DNA from: Methanofollis ethanolicus
GTDB taxonomy: Archaea > Halobacteriota > Methanomicrobia > Methanomicrobiales > Methanofollaceae
Length of the DNA: 64,000 bases
Assembly (NCBI RefSeq): GCF_001571385.1
Contig: NZ_BCNW01000001.1
Location: 2,333,470-2,397,469, forward strand
Direction of reading: 5' to 3'
Below, piece by piece: positions 9,461-17,501 of this stretch (within the stretch, counting starts at the first letter, position 1; the number at the start of each line of letters is the position of its first letter). Made by a program: the position numbers and the translations under genes. The notes under the pieces are model-generated. The model did not search any database and was not told where the DNA came from. It saw nothing but the letters and a program-made list of their open reading frames with translations.

Positions 9461-11068
9461 GTGAGCGGCACCTCTGCCGCCGGATTTGCCATTCGAATCC
9501 AGAAATCTCTCTCATTTGAGAGACTATTTTTTTTTATCTTCGTGCTTGCGGCGGTCCTGCGGTTCGCATTCCTGGATCTCAAACTCTTCCACCACGACGA
9601 GGCCATCCACGCGTGGTTTTCGTACAAACTCCTGACCGAAGGCACCTATATCTATGACCCCTCGTATCACGGCCCTCTCCTCTACTATGTGACGGCCGGC
9701 ATGTTCGCCCTCTTCGGCGACTCCGACCTTGTCGGCAGGCTTGTCCCGGCATTTCTCGGTACCATGGTCGTGGCCCTGGTGTACCCCCTGTACCGCCTGG
9801 GATATCTCGACCGGATGCAGGCGCTGGTCGCGGCTCTGTTCCTCGCGATCTCGCCGAACATGGTCTATTTCTCGCGGTTTCTCAGGAACGACATCTTCAT
9901 TCTCTTCCTGACCTTCGTCCTGCTCCTCGCCCTGATCCTCTACTTCGAACGGGGGCAGGTGCGGTACGCCGTCCTTGCAGGGCTTGCGGCGGGCCTCGGC
10001 ATATCGTCCAAGGAGAACATGCCGATCGTGCTCGGCATCTTTGCGGCATATATCCTGTACCTCCTCTGGACACAGAAGGTGAAACTCCGGAAGGGGTGGA
10101 TACGTGACTTTGTCCTGGGCGTCCTGGTCATGGGCGGGGTGATCGCCGTCCTCTACTCGTCTTTCGGCGCCAACCCGGAGCGGGTGCTCACCTGGGTGCC
10201 CGACGCCATCGGTCACTGGTGGGCGATGCACGAACAGGAAAGGCTCGGCGGCCCGTTCTTCTTCTACATCATCTTCTTCCTGCTGTACGAGCTGCCGATC
10301 TTCGCCCTTGCCATTGTGGGCACGGCCCGGTTTATTCAGAAGGGGCGAAAGAAGGCAGAGGTAGCGGTCCAGAGCCTGCACGAGGTCGTCGAGACGTCCC
10401 TTGCACAGGTCAATGGTCATGCGCCCGTGCCCGTAGCCGTCGATCCCCCCTTCGACAAGAAGGAGGAGTTCTTCAGGTTCTGTATCGTCTGGATGGTCCT
10501 CTCGCTTGTGGCCTATGCCTATATCGGCGAAAAAGTGCCCTGGCTCATCGTCCACCAGCTCCTGCCCCTCATCTTCGTCGCCACCTACGCGATGACGAAG
10601 AAGAAGGCGGTGGTTGCCGTAGTGTCGAGCATCTTCCTGGTGCTCGCCCTCTGGCATGTCGCCTATGTCCCGGCCGACGTGAACGAACCGATCGTGCAGG
10701 TCCAGAACTCCGAGGACATGCGGGAGGTGATGGCCCTGATCGACGCCTCGAACGCGACGGCGATCGCCTCAGACCGCTACTGGCCGCTGCCGTGGTATTA
10801 CCGCGGCGACCGGGCAGCGAATCTGAGTTATTACGGGCGAAAGATCGAAGAGAGCAATTTCAGGGACGGGAAGTTCGACGTGGTCGTCGCCTCGGACCAG
10901 GAGAGTTACGATTCTCTCCCGGGCTTTGAGAAGAAGACCTACAACCTCAACTACTGGTTCTCGTGGTACGACAACAAGGACCGTCTCCCCCAGTATTACG
11001 TCCTCCGTGACGGGAAGATGGGGAACATGAAGCTCGATGTCTTTACGAGAAACGTGACATCGGCCTGA
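9461..11068 (+). CDS. Agl23-type multipass membrane protein (TIGR03663)
   Basis: 535 residues. After a short cytoplasmic start comes a helix (LFFFIFVLAAVLRFAFL), then the extracytoplasmic loop with the acidic motif FHHDEAIHAWFSYKLL near 45 that resembles the catalytic loop of GT-C/PMT glycosyltransferases, followed by YDPSYHGPLLYY and at least nine further helices. A cytoplasmic Lys/Glu-rich stretch (about 295-340) splits the membrane part, and a soluble C-terminal domain follows (about 400-535). This is the architecture of the family called flippase activity-associated protein Agl23. The GTG start lies five bases after the S10 stop. It may act on lipid-linked sugars with the cluster 3.5 kb downstream; the substrate is unknown. 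Confidence 0.85.
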   Translation: MSGTSAAGFAIRIQKSLSFERLFFFIFVLAAVLRFAFLDLKLFHHDEAIHAWFSYKLLTEGTYIYDPSYHGPLLYYVTAGMFALFGDSDLVGRLVPAFLGTMVVALVYPLYRLGYLDRMQALVAALFLAISPNMVYFSRFLRNDIFILFLTFVLLLALILYFERGQVRYAVLAGLAAGLGISSKENMPIVLGIFAAYILYLLWTQKVKLRKGWIRDFVLGVLVMGGVIAVLYSSFGANPERVLTWVPDAIGHWWAMHEQERLGGPFFFYIIFFLLYELPIFALAIVGTARFIQKGRKKAEVAVQSLHEVVETSLAQVNGHAPVPVAVDPPFDKKEEFFRFCIVWMVLSLVAYAYIGEKVPWLIVHQLLPLIFVATYAMTKKKAVVAVVSSIFLVLALWHVAYVPADVNEPIVQVQNSEDMREVMALIDASNATAIASDRYWPLPWYYRGDRAANLSYYGRKIEESNFRDGKFDVVVASDQESYDSLPGFEKKTYNLNYWFSWYDNKDRLPQYYVLRDGKMGNMKLDVFTRNVTSA

Positions 11069-11072
11069 ATCC

Positions 11073-11080
11073 TTTTTTTT
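11073..11080 (+). terminator. Poly-T transcription stop
   Basis: An uninterrupted run of eight T just behind the Agl23-like gene, the kind of sequence at which archaeal RNA polymerase terminates. Confidence 0.55.
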
Positions 11081-11185
11081 CGGCTCTGTAGAATCAGGCA
11101 TGAGTCGGGAGCACGCCTCAGGCATACCGCATGAAAATTGTTCTGAGGAGATTCTTCTGGTCGACATGCCTTCCCGCACGCTCGC

Positions 11186-11330
11186 GCCGGGGGACTACCT
11201 CGAAAATCTACGATTTTCTCAAGTTCCTTGCAGTCGCATCCCCCGGACGGCGAAGGGCTTCGCCCTTCTCGACTCCCTCCGGTCGTCCCCCGGATTGCGA
11301 TAGGGTCGGGAAGGCAGGGGGCGGAGATTC
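11186..11330 (+). repeat. Hairpin-rich dispersed repeat, copy A
   Basis: Opens with CCGGGGGACTACC, then a perfect hairpin GAAAATC-tac-GATTTTC, a CCCCCGG block, a second hairpin AAGGGC-ttc-GCCCTT, another CCCCCGG and GATAGGGTCGGGAAGG. The same order of modules recurs in copies F and I. Confidence 0.65.
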
Positions 11331-11542
11331 CATCTCGGAAAGGGGATGCCCGATGAGAGTCAGAGCCTCGTGCGAACCTGGAGAGTCGTTCTTCGAAATC
11401 ATTTTCATGAGCATATCCCAAAACTCTCGTTCATTCTCCCCATCTCTGCATGCAGAGATCGGGAGAAAATATCATGATCGGGTCGATATCTTCCTGAATT
11501 CCATGAAGAATCGTGCGAAACCACCGCCTTCCCCCAGGTCTC

Positions 11543-11670
11543 TGCCGGGGGACTGACGCCCCCGGACCCCCGAAACAGGATAGGGTCGGGGAAGAGAGAT
11601 CCTGATGAAGGAGATTGCCATCCACCCCCTATCGCAATGATGGGGGTCGGGGGGTGAAACCCCCCGGACA
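11543..11670 (+). repeat. Hairpin-rich dispersed repeat, copy B
   Basis: Begins with the self-pairing CCGGGGG-actgacg-CCCCCGG. From 11578 on it matches the reverse complement of 62046-62147 over about 100 bases with few mismatches and one small gap (shared GGATAGGGTCGGGGAAGAGA, GAGATTGCCATCCACCCCC and GGGTGAAACCCCCCGG). This is the clearest evidence that the family consists of true copies of one sequence. Confidence 0.75.
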
Positions 11671-11784
11671 AGACGCCAGAACAGGATTTTTCAGAACCAC
11701 ATACCGGTCATTCCATCGACAGGACAGAGGGTAGGATCAGTTTTTGGATGACCTCATGGTAAATCCTGTTCTGGAGTACCTGGC

Positions 11785-12090
11785 CCGGGGGACTCCCCGG
11801 CGCGATGGTATAGGGATGCGTGGTGATCAGGCGTGCCGCCCTCATCGTAGAGTCTTTCCTGTAATCTCGCACCCGGGGGTTGTACCCCCCGACCCCCCCA
11901 CGGTGAGGATAGACCGGGGCGGCAATGAAGTGGTGGCCCCGTGTGGCGTCCTGCTCCGAAGAGGGAACAAGGATCCACTCACCAGAGACCAACAAGAATT
12001 TTCATCCTTTTCGTCGAGATAGGGCGGGGAATTACCTCTCTCTTCTGGATCTCGTGTTCGCTCTTCCCCGGTCTTATCCTGATGGCAGCA
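11785..12090. repeat. Hairpin-rich dispersed repeat, copy C (degenerate)
   Basis: Scattered family modules: CCCGGGGGACTCCCCGG, then CCCGGGGGTTGTACCCCCCG, a block of C followed by GTGAGGATAGACCGGGG, and TCTCGTGTTCGCTCTTCCCC-GGTCTTATCC near the end, the last also present in copy E. Spacing between modules is larger than in other copies, so this one looks decayed or interrupted. Confidence 0.5.
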
Positions 12091-12175
12091 ATCGAAAACA
12101 TAGACCAGAATGAAAAAACGACAAAAAAGAATAGAGAGACGACGTCTCCCTGGCCGACTGATGGTAAATTATGGT

Positions 12176-13294
12176 TTATCCCAGTTCGTCCCACTTTCTC
12201 CGGCCCCTGAAGTGGAGCACACCGGCGACGATGAGGACGATCAGGACACCGGCACCGATATAGAGCGGGAGGTTCCCGAAGTTGAAGGAGAAGCCCTCGC
12301 CGACCTCCTGGCGAACCTGCGTCCCCATGGTGAGGGTGGAGTTCGCCTTCTGGTAGGCCTCTGTCGCCTTGATCCTGGCGGAGTTATAGTCCTTCGCGTT
12401 CATCTTCTCGTTTGCCGCAGAGAGGGACTGGGCCGCGAGGTCGCGCTGGGTCTTGAGGTTGATCACCCGCTGGTCGGTGCCCATCTTCCTCTCGACCTCG
12501 AAGTAGGTGATGATCCCGTCGATCTGGCCGATGGTATTCTGGGTGTCCGTGATCGCCTTCTGGGCCCAGGCCTGGGAGAGGGCGGTCTCTGCAGCGGCCA
12601 TGGCATCCTGTGCGGCGGTCAGTTCCTTCAGGGCCGCCGCATAATCGGAGGTCGCCTCGGCACGGTTGATCGCGGCCTTTGCCTCGTCGTACTTCGTCTG
12701 GGCCGCCGAGGTGTCGACGCCAAGGGCGATCTTCTCGTCGATGCCGGCCTTGAGGGTGTTCAGGCGGGTCTTTGCCGTGCCGATGTTTGTCTGGACGTCC
12801 TGCGGGTTCACGATCGTCCGCTTGATAGCGTACTCTGTGTTCTCCCGGGCCTTGTAATCGGCATCGACCTGCCTGTACCGGGTGACAATCTTCTCCTGGG
12901 TGCTCGTCACCTTCGGGACGGTCCCCTCGAAGTCGACGATAAGGGCCTCGTCACCCTTATATTCGAGGAGCCACACGCTGAGCCGGAGGTTGCGGCTGGA
13001 AGAGACCGTCGGTTTGCCTCCGGACATGTCCTTGCCATCGACCGAGACATAGTATGTCCACTTGATGTTGTCAAGGTCGGAGTAGAACTCCAGCATATCG
13101 TTTTCATACTTGTCGGCGGTCTCCTTCGGCGTAATCTTCATGGAAACGGTCACTTTCTCGCCGGGGGTGAGATCTCCCGACGACGGGCTGACTGTCGGAT
13201 TTCCTGAAACCGTGTAACTTGACGATGCAGATGCCGCCTGGACCAGACAGGCGGCAATGAGAAGCCCGATCAATACCTTTGTTATCGTCCTCAT
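12176..13294 (-). CDS. Secreted coiled-coil protein with C-terminal membrane anchor
   Basis: About 372 residues. Signal peptide (TITKVLIGLLIAACLVQAASA), a beta-rich domain to about residue 130 (VSGNPTVSPSSGDLTPGEKVTVSMKI at its start), an Ala/Glu/Lys-rich helical region (about 130-325) with heptad-like spacing, and a C-terminal helix (LPLYIGAGVLIVLIVAGVLHF) followed by RGRRK, so the protein sits on the cell surface with its tail inside. The stop of the tubulin-like gene overlaps a GTG three codons before the ATG chosen here, and the ATG follows GAGTGAGG, so the two genes are co-translated. No family is recognised; the pairing with a tubulin homologue suggests a role at the cell envelope or in shape (inference). 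Confidence 0.8.
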   Translation of the reverse strand: MRTITKVLIGLLIAACLVQAASASSSYTVSGNPTVSPSSGDLTPGEKVTVSMKITPKETADKYENDMLEFYSDLDNIKWTYYVSVDGKDMSGGKPTVSSSRNLRLSVWLLEYKGDEALIVDFEGTVPKVTSTQEKIVTRYRQVDADYKARENTEYAIKRTIVNPQDVQTNIGTAKTRLNTLKAGIDEKIALGVDTSAAQTKYDEAKAAINRAEATSDYAAALKELTAAQDAMAAAETALSQAWAQKAITDTQNTIGQIDGIITYFEVERKMGTDQRVINLKTQRDLAAQSLSAANEKMNAKDYNSARIKATEAYQKANSTLTMGTQVRQEVGEGFSFNFGNLPLYIGAGVLIVLIVAGVLHFRGRRKWDELG

Positions 13295-13299
13295 AGTCC

Positions 13300-14475
13300 T
13301 CACTCAAACAACGGATCGACATCGGAGTCATCGAACATCGAAGAGCGCTTCTTCGACTGGATAACATCCTCTTTCGTCTGCTTTGCAATTTCAAAGAGTT
13401 CGCGGACCCGCGGGGCCTCGCCGATGGTCGCAAGGACGACCACGGCCGCGACATAGTTGCTGGCGACCGGATAGTCGCCGCCGCGGACCTCGACACCGGC
13501 GATGTTCTCCTCAACCCAGCTCTTCGCCTTCTCGACACCTTTCCGGTCCATCTCTTCCGAGTTACCGGCGACGAGAACAAGCGCACGCTCCGCGGTCGAG
13601 TAGTCGCAGGGGAGGGTCAGACGCCCGAGCATGGCCCGGCGGACGAGGGCGATGATCTTTGCAGATTTGTCCTCGCCGGTCAGCACTTCCTCGACCTGCT
13701 CCTTCTTCGAGAGCGTGTCACGCAGGCCCCCGAAGAACCCTTTCTTCTGCTTCGTCCGCTCGCTCACGACCTCGGTGACGGCATAGCCGACACTCGTGAT
13801 CCCGCCCCCGCGGAGGGTGTTGATCACTTCGGACGAGTCGACGACCATCTCGCCGACGCCGGCCTTACCGACCTCGCCGGCACGGAAGAGGACGCCGAAC
13901 CGCCTGACGATCTCGTCGTTCAGACGGGAGTAGGCGGTCTTGACACTCTCCCCCTCGTTCTTCCAGGCGGCATTGTCGAAGACGAAGACGTTATCGGCCT
14001 CGTTGACAAGCGTGGAGAGACTGCGTGCCGCGTTGTAGGTGTACAGCCTGCCCTCTTCCGGCGCGGGGATGAGACCGAGCGCGTAGACAGGTTCACGGTA
14101 GATCCTCTTCAGGTGCCGGGCGAGCACAGGGGAGCCACCCGACCCGGTCCCTCCGCCGAGGCCGGCGACGATGACAAAGGCGTCGACGTCATGGGTGCCG
14201 CGCGTGTCGATCGCATTGATGACCGAGTCGATCTCGTCCGCGGCGATCCGTGCGCCGGTGACGTTGTCGGTGCCCACACCGTGCCCCTTGACCACTGTCT
14301 GGCCGATGAGAATCCGATCTTTGAGTTCGATATGCTTTAGCCCCATCAGGTCGGTGCGGGCGGTGTTGACGACGATGCCCCTGAAGTTATTCGAGCCGGA
14401 CACTCTGTCCTGCTCGATAAACATGTCAACGACCTTCCCGCCAGCCTGACCGAATCCTATGAAAAATACCCTCAT
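13300..14475 (-). CDS. CetZ-like tubulin/FtsZ-superfamily GTPase
   Basis: 391 residues. The N-terminus FFIGFGQAGGKVVDMF and the tubulin signature GLGGGTGSGG near residue 107 (the T4 glycine loop) place it in the tubulin/FtsZ superfamily. The N-terminal GQAG and the divergent C-terminal half are closer to the archaeal CetZ group than to division FtsZ. CetZ proteins control cell shape and motility structures in haloarchaea; here the function is unknown. It lacks the C-terminal conserved peptide that canonical FtsZ uses to bind membrane partners and instead ends in a Lys/Asp-rich tail (QSKKRSSMFDDSDVDPLFE). It is coupled to a secreted coiled-coil gene downstream. Identity as a superfamily member is sure; subfamily less so. 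Confidence 0.85.
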   Translation of the reverse strand: MRVFFIGFGQAGGKVVDMFIEQDRVSGSNNFRGIVVNTARTDLMGLKHIELKDRILIGQTVVKGHGVGTDNVTGARIAADEIDSVINAIDTRGTHDVDAFVIVAGLGGGTGSGGSPVLARHLKRIYREPVYALGLIPAPEEGRLYTYNAARSLSTLVNEADNVFVFDNAAWKNEGESVKTAYSRLNDEIVRRFGVLFRAGEVGKAGVGEMVVDSSEVINTLRGGGITSVGYAVTEVVSERTKQKKGFFGGLRDTLSKKEQVEEVLTGEDKSAKIIALVRRAMLGRLTLPCDYSTAERALVLVAGNSEEMDRKGVEKAKSWVEENIAGVEVRGGDYPVASNYVAAVVVLATIGEAPRVRELFEIAKQTKEDVIQSKKRSSMFDDSDVDPLFE

Positions 14476-14604
14476 TCAGTTACACCATCCAGTCGGCTCC
14501 ATAAGTATAAGGACACTAGTGCTGGTATCTAGCTAATAGTAAAGTTCTCCCATGAGTTCAAAAACTTTCTTATGCGCTTTCGATGATACACAGTATTGCA
14601 GATT

Positions 14605-15837
14605 ATGGATATTTGTATTCTCGGAGGGGGCTTATCAGGCCTTGTCGCCGCCCTCTCCCTCTCTGATATATCTGAGGTCACGATCCTTGAAAAAAGACCG
14701 GTCCTCGGCGGCTGCCTCGCTTCATATCACCGCGGGGACTCCTGGGTCGAAGAATATTATCATCACTGTTTTGCCGGGGACGAGCACCTTTTCGCCCTCC
14801 TCCGCGACCTCGGGCTCTACGAGAGTCTTGAATGGCTGAAGGGCTCGACAGGCTACTACGTGGACGGAAAGGTCCATCCCCTGACCTCCCCGATGGAGAT
14901 CCTCCGCTATCCCCACCTCTCCTTTTTCGATAAATTCCGCCTGGGCATGCTCACTCTCCGGGCAAAGCACCTCGACCTCGGACCTCTGGACGCGGTGCCG
15001 GCGGTCGACTATATCAGGGAGCACCTGGGCGACCGGGTCTACACGTCCTTCTTCGAGCCCCTGCTGCGGAGCAAGTTCGGGGAGAGGCGGCACGAGGTCT
15101 CGGCGGCGTGGCTCATCTCCCGCATTGCGATCCGGTCGGACCGCGGCGTCGAGGGGGAGAGGCTCGGGTACCTGAAGGGTGGCTGGCACCAGGTCATCGA
15201 CGGGATGGAGGAGAGGCTCCTCGACAAGGGGTGCACGATCGAGAAAGGGACGCCTGCCACCTCGATCAGACGCGAGGGGGAGAAATGGCTCGTCAATGAC
15301 CGGCCCTTCGATGCCGTGCTCGCCACGATCCCGCCACAGGAGGTCGCACGCCTCAGCGGGATCAAGGAGTTCGCTCCGGTGCCGTACCAGGGGGCGGCCT
15401 GCATGACCATCGGTCTCGACCGCGACGTCTCGAAGGGTATCTACTGGCTGAACATGAAGGACCAGGCGCCGTACGGCGCCGTCGTCATGCACACGAACTT
15501 CGCGCCGCGCGAGCGGTACGGCGAGGACATTGTCTATCTTGCCTCGTATTTCAGCGACAGACCTGCGCCCGGACTGAAAGAGACGATGCTCGCCGATTTC
15601 CGCCGCCGGTTCTCGGTGCCAGAGAGTGCAGTCCACTGGAGCGAACTTGCGGTGGAGCGTTTTGCCGGCCCGGTCTATACGACGGGTTTCGCCGACCAGA
15701 TCCCGGCATACGAGGAGCACGGCCTCTACCTTGCCGGGATGTTCTCGAAGCCCAACTACCCCGAACGTTCGATGGAGGGGTCGATCGTCGCCGGGCAGGA
15801 GGTCGCCCGGAAGATGACGGAGGCGCTCCGTGGTTGA
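14605..15837 (+). CDS. FAD-dependent oxidoreductase, protoporphyrinogen-oxidase/amine-oxidase-like
   Basis: 410 residues. The dinucleotide motif ICILGGGLSGLVAAL (residues 3-17) followed by VTILEKRPVLGG with the acidic end of the second beta strand marks a Rossmann FAD domain, and AGMFSKPNYPERSMEGSIVAGQ near the C-terminus is the second FAD contact, where a Tyr/Glu-rich GxxM block is typical. Proteins of this subgroup occur in archaeal and bacterial glycan clusters and are often annotated as UDP-galactopyranose-mutase-like. The gene overlaps the following glycosyltransferase by eight bases and heads a four-gene operon for lipid-linked sugar handling. An in-frame TTG lies three codons upstream; the ATG is preferred. 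Confidence 0.83.
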   Translation: MDICILGGGLSGLVAALSLSDISEVTILEKRPVLGGCLASYHRGDSWVEEYYHHCFAGDEHLFALLRDLGLYESLEWLKGSTGYYVDGKVHPLTSPMEILRYPHLSFFDKFRLGMLTLRAKHLDLGPLDAVPAVDYIREHLGDRVYTSFFEPLLRSKFGERRHEVSAAWLISRIAIRSDRGVEGERLGYLKGGWHQVIDGMEERLLDKGCTIEKGTPATSIRREGEKWLVNDRPFDAVLATIPPQEVARLSGIKEFAPVPYQGAACMTIGLDRDVSKGIYWLNMKDQAPYGAVVMHTNFAPRERYGEDIVYLASYFSDRPAPGLKETMLADFRRRFSVPESAVHWSELAVERFAGPVYTTGFADQIPAYEEHGLYLAGMFSKPNYPERSMEGSIVAGQEVARKMTEALRG

Positions 15838-16546
15838 GGACGGGGTCTCGGTGATCCTGCCGGTCTTCAATGACAGACCTGCTCTTGAACGGGCGGTCCC
15901 GGAGTCGGTCGCCGCACTCGCGGCGATCACCGACGCATTCGAGGTGATCGTCGCGGAGGACGGGAGTACGGACGGGAGCGCGGAGTTCGTGCGGGCATGG
16001 CACGAGAAGGACCCGAGGGTCCGCCTCCTCCACGCCGACGAGCGTCTCGGCCGGGGGAAAGCGCTGAACCGCGCGATCGATGCCGCACGCTACGAGGTCG
16101 TCTGCTACTATGACGTGGACCTGGCGACCGACCTCGCCCATCTCCCCGAACTTGTCGGGGCGATCAGGTCAGGTGCCGACATCGCGACGGGGTCGCGCCT
16201 GATGCCCGACTCGGACATCGTCAGGAGCGGCGGCAGGGAGGTCGCAAGCCGGGGCTACAACCTCCTGGTGAGGACGGTTCTCGGGAGCCGTCTCCACGAC
16301 CACCAGTGCGGCTTCAAGGCCTTCAGGCGGGACCGCATCCTCGCCCTCGTCCCGGAGGTGCAGGCGCCGCACTGGTTCTGGGACACCGAGGTACTCGTGC
16401 GGGGGCAGCGCAAAGGCTATGTGGTGAAAGAGTTCCCTGTGGTCTGGCGGCAGGGGCCGGGGACGACTGTCCGGTTCAAGGACGTCTTCTCGATGGGCTC
16501 GCAGATCCTCGGGCTCTGGTGGCAGATTCATGTGGCGAAAAATTAG
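15830..16546 (+). CDS. Family 2 glycosyltransferase (dolichol-phosphate sugar synthase-like)
   Basis: 238 residues. GT-A fold motifs: VSVILPVFND at 6-15, VIVAEDGSTDGS (nucleotide-binding Asp) at 39-50, and YYDVDLAT with the metal-binding DxD near 96, then GSRLMPDSDIVR and FKAFRRD, all usual for polyprenyl-phosphate glucose/mannose synthases. It would move a sugar from a nucleotide donor to dolichyl phosphate on the cytoplasmic face. The GTG start is preceded by GGAGG at seven bases. It overlaps genes on both sides (8 and 17 bases), so the operon is tightly coupled. No C-terminal membrane helices are present, as in DPM1-type enzymes. Confidence 0.88.
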   Translation: MVEDGVSVILPVFNDRPALERAVPESVAALAAITDAFEVIVAEDGSTDGSAEFVRAWHEKDPRVRLLHADERLGRGKALNRAIDAARYEVVCYYDVDLATDLAHLPELVGAIRSGADIATGSRLMPDSDIVRSGGREVASRGYNLLVRTVLGSRLHDHQCGFKAFRRDRILALVPEVQAPHWFWDTEVLVRGQRKGYVVKEFPVVWRQGPGTTVRFKDVFSMGSQILGLWWQIHVAKN

Positions 16547-17501
16547 TGCGGTCGTCATCCCGACTGTCATTGCTGTCGGAATCCTTGCATACATGCTCTG
16601 GCGGGTCTGGGACGACCTTGTGATGACGGTCGCCCATGCCCATCCCCTGTACCTCGCGGTGGCCGTCGTCGTCTGCATAGCCGCCTGGTTCCTGCGGGGC
16701 TGGCGGTACCGGGCGGTCCTGGGGGGGCTCACCGTCAGGGTGAGCCTTATCTTCTCGACGGCCTGCATCTTCCTCTCCCAGACGGCGAACCTGATCGTGC
16801 CGGCACGCCTGGGCGACCTTGTGCGTCTCTTTATCCTGAAGCACGAGAAGATGGCCACCTATTCCCAGGGATTCTCGTCGATCGTCGTCGAGCGGGTCTT
16901 CGATGTCGTGACCATTGCGGTCCTCGGCCTGATCGCCCTGCCCTTCGTCCTCGACGTGCCCGACTGGTTCCTGCCCCTCATCGCCGTCCCGATCCTCGGC
17001 GGGATCGCCTTCGCCCTCTTCCTCTGGTTCGTGGGCGACCGGCACTCGGAGAACCGCATCCTCGCCGTCGTCTACCGTATGTTTGCGGAGATCAGGGCGG
17101 CCTCCCTCAACCTGCAGGCCGTCCTGGTCCTGGGGGCCTCGTCCATCGTGATATGGCTCGTGGACATCGCGGTCTGCACCATCGTTGTCCTGATGTTCGG
17201 GGAGTGGATACCTGTCCCGGTCATCGTCCTTGCGGTGGTCGTCGGCAACCTGGTGAAGGCCGTCCCGATCACGCCCGGCGGCGTCGGCACCTACGAGTTC
17301 GCCCTTGCCGTCACCTTCGAACTCGCCGGGATGGCCCCGGCGACGGCGACGGTGATCGCCGTCGTCGACCACCTGATCAAAAACGGTGTCACCCTCTTCG
17401 GCGGGATCGCGTCCCTCTACTACTTCGGCGACTGGTCGGTCTCCCTGATGAAGCGCTCCTTCTCGGAGGGCCTTTCCCGGGAGGAGTTGCGTGAGCCCTG
17501 A
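16530..17501 (+). CDS. TIGR00374/UPF0104 flippase-like membrane protein
   Basis: 323 residues with about eight hydrophobic helices. The motifs SQTANLIVPARLGDLVRLFILK (split over residues 91-112) and TPGGVGTYEFALAVT near 250 are hallmarks of the UPF0104/TIGR00374 family, which includes the membrane part of bacterial lysylphosphatidylglycerol synthase and archaeal AglD-associated proteins. In archaeal glycosylation loci it is suspected of flipping or otherwise handling dolichol-linked sugars. Here it follows a family 2 glycosyltransferase and precedes a DUF2298 protein, which supports that role. In many archaea the GT2 and this domain are fused; here they are separate genes overlapping by 17 bases. 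Confidence 0.87.
   Translation: MWRKISAVVIPTVIAVGILAYMLWRVWDDLVMTVAHAHPLYLAVAVVVCIAAWFLRGWRYRAVLGGLTVRVSLIFSTACIFLSQTANLIVPARLGDLVRLFILKHEKMATYSQGFSSIVVERVFDVVTIAVLGLIALPFVLDVPDWFLPLIAVPILGGIAFALFLWFVGDRHSENRILAVVYRMFAEIRAASLNLQAVLVLGASSIVIWLVDIAVCTIVVLMFGEWIPVPVIVLAVVVGNLVKAVPITPGGVGTYEFALAVTFELAGMAPATATVIAVVDHLIKNGVTLFGGIASLYYFGDWSVSLMKRSFSEGLSREELREP

Larger units (their letters stand above)
11081..12175. other. Gene-free interval built of dispersed repeats
   Basis: About 1.1 kb between two converging gene ends. No frame carries a recognisable protein; the open frames are short and Arg/Pro-rich shadows of GC-rich repeats. It contains three stretches of the genome's hairpin-rich repeat family, listed separately, joined by AT-richer filler. 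Two A-runs near 12113-12128 would serve as poly-T stops for the leftward gene that ends at 12176. Confidence 0.7.

Noticed and set aside
11100-12210. Several 60-140-codon frames between Agl23 and the coiled-coil gene
   Set aside because: They run through repeat modules, carry many Pro/Arg/Ser and no ribosome sites, and are different in each repeat copy.
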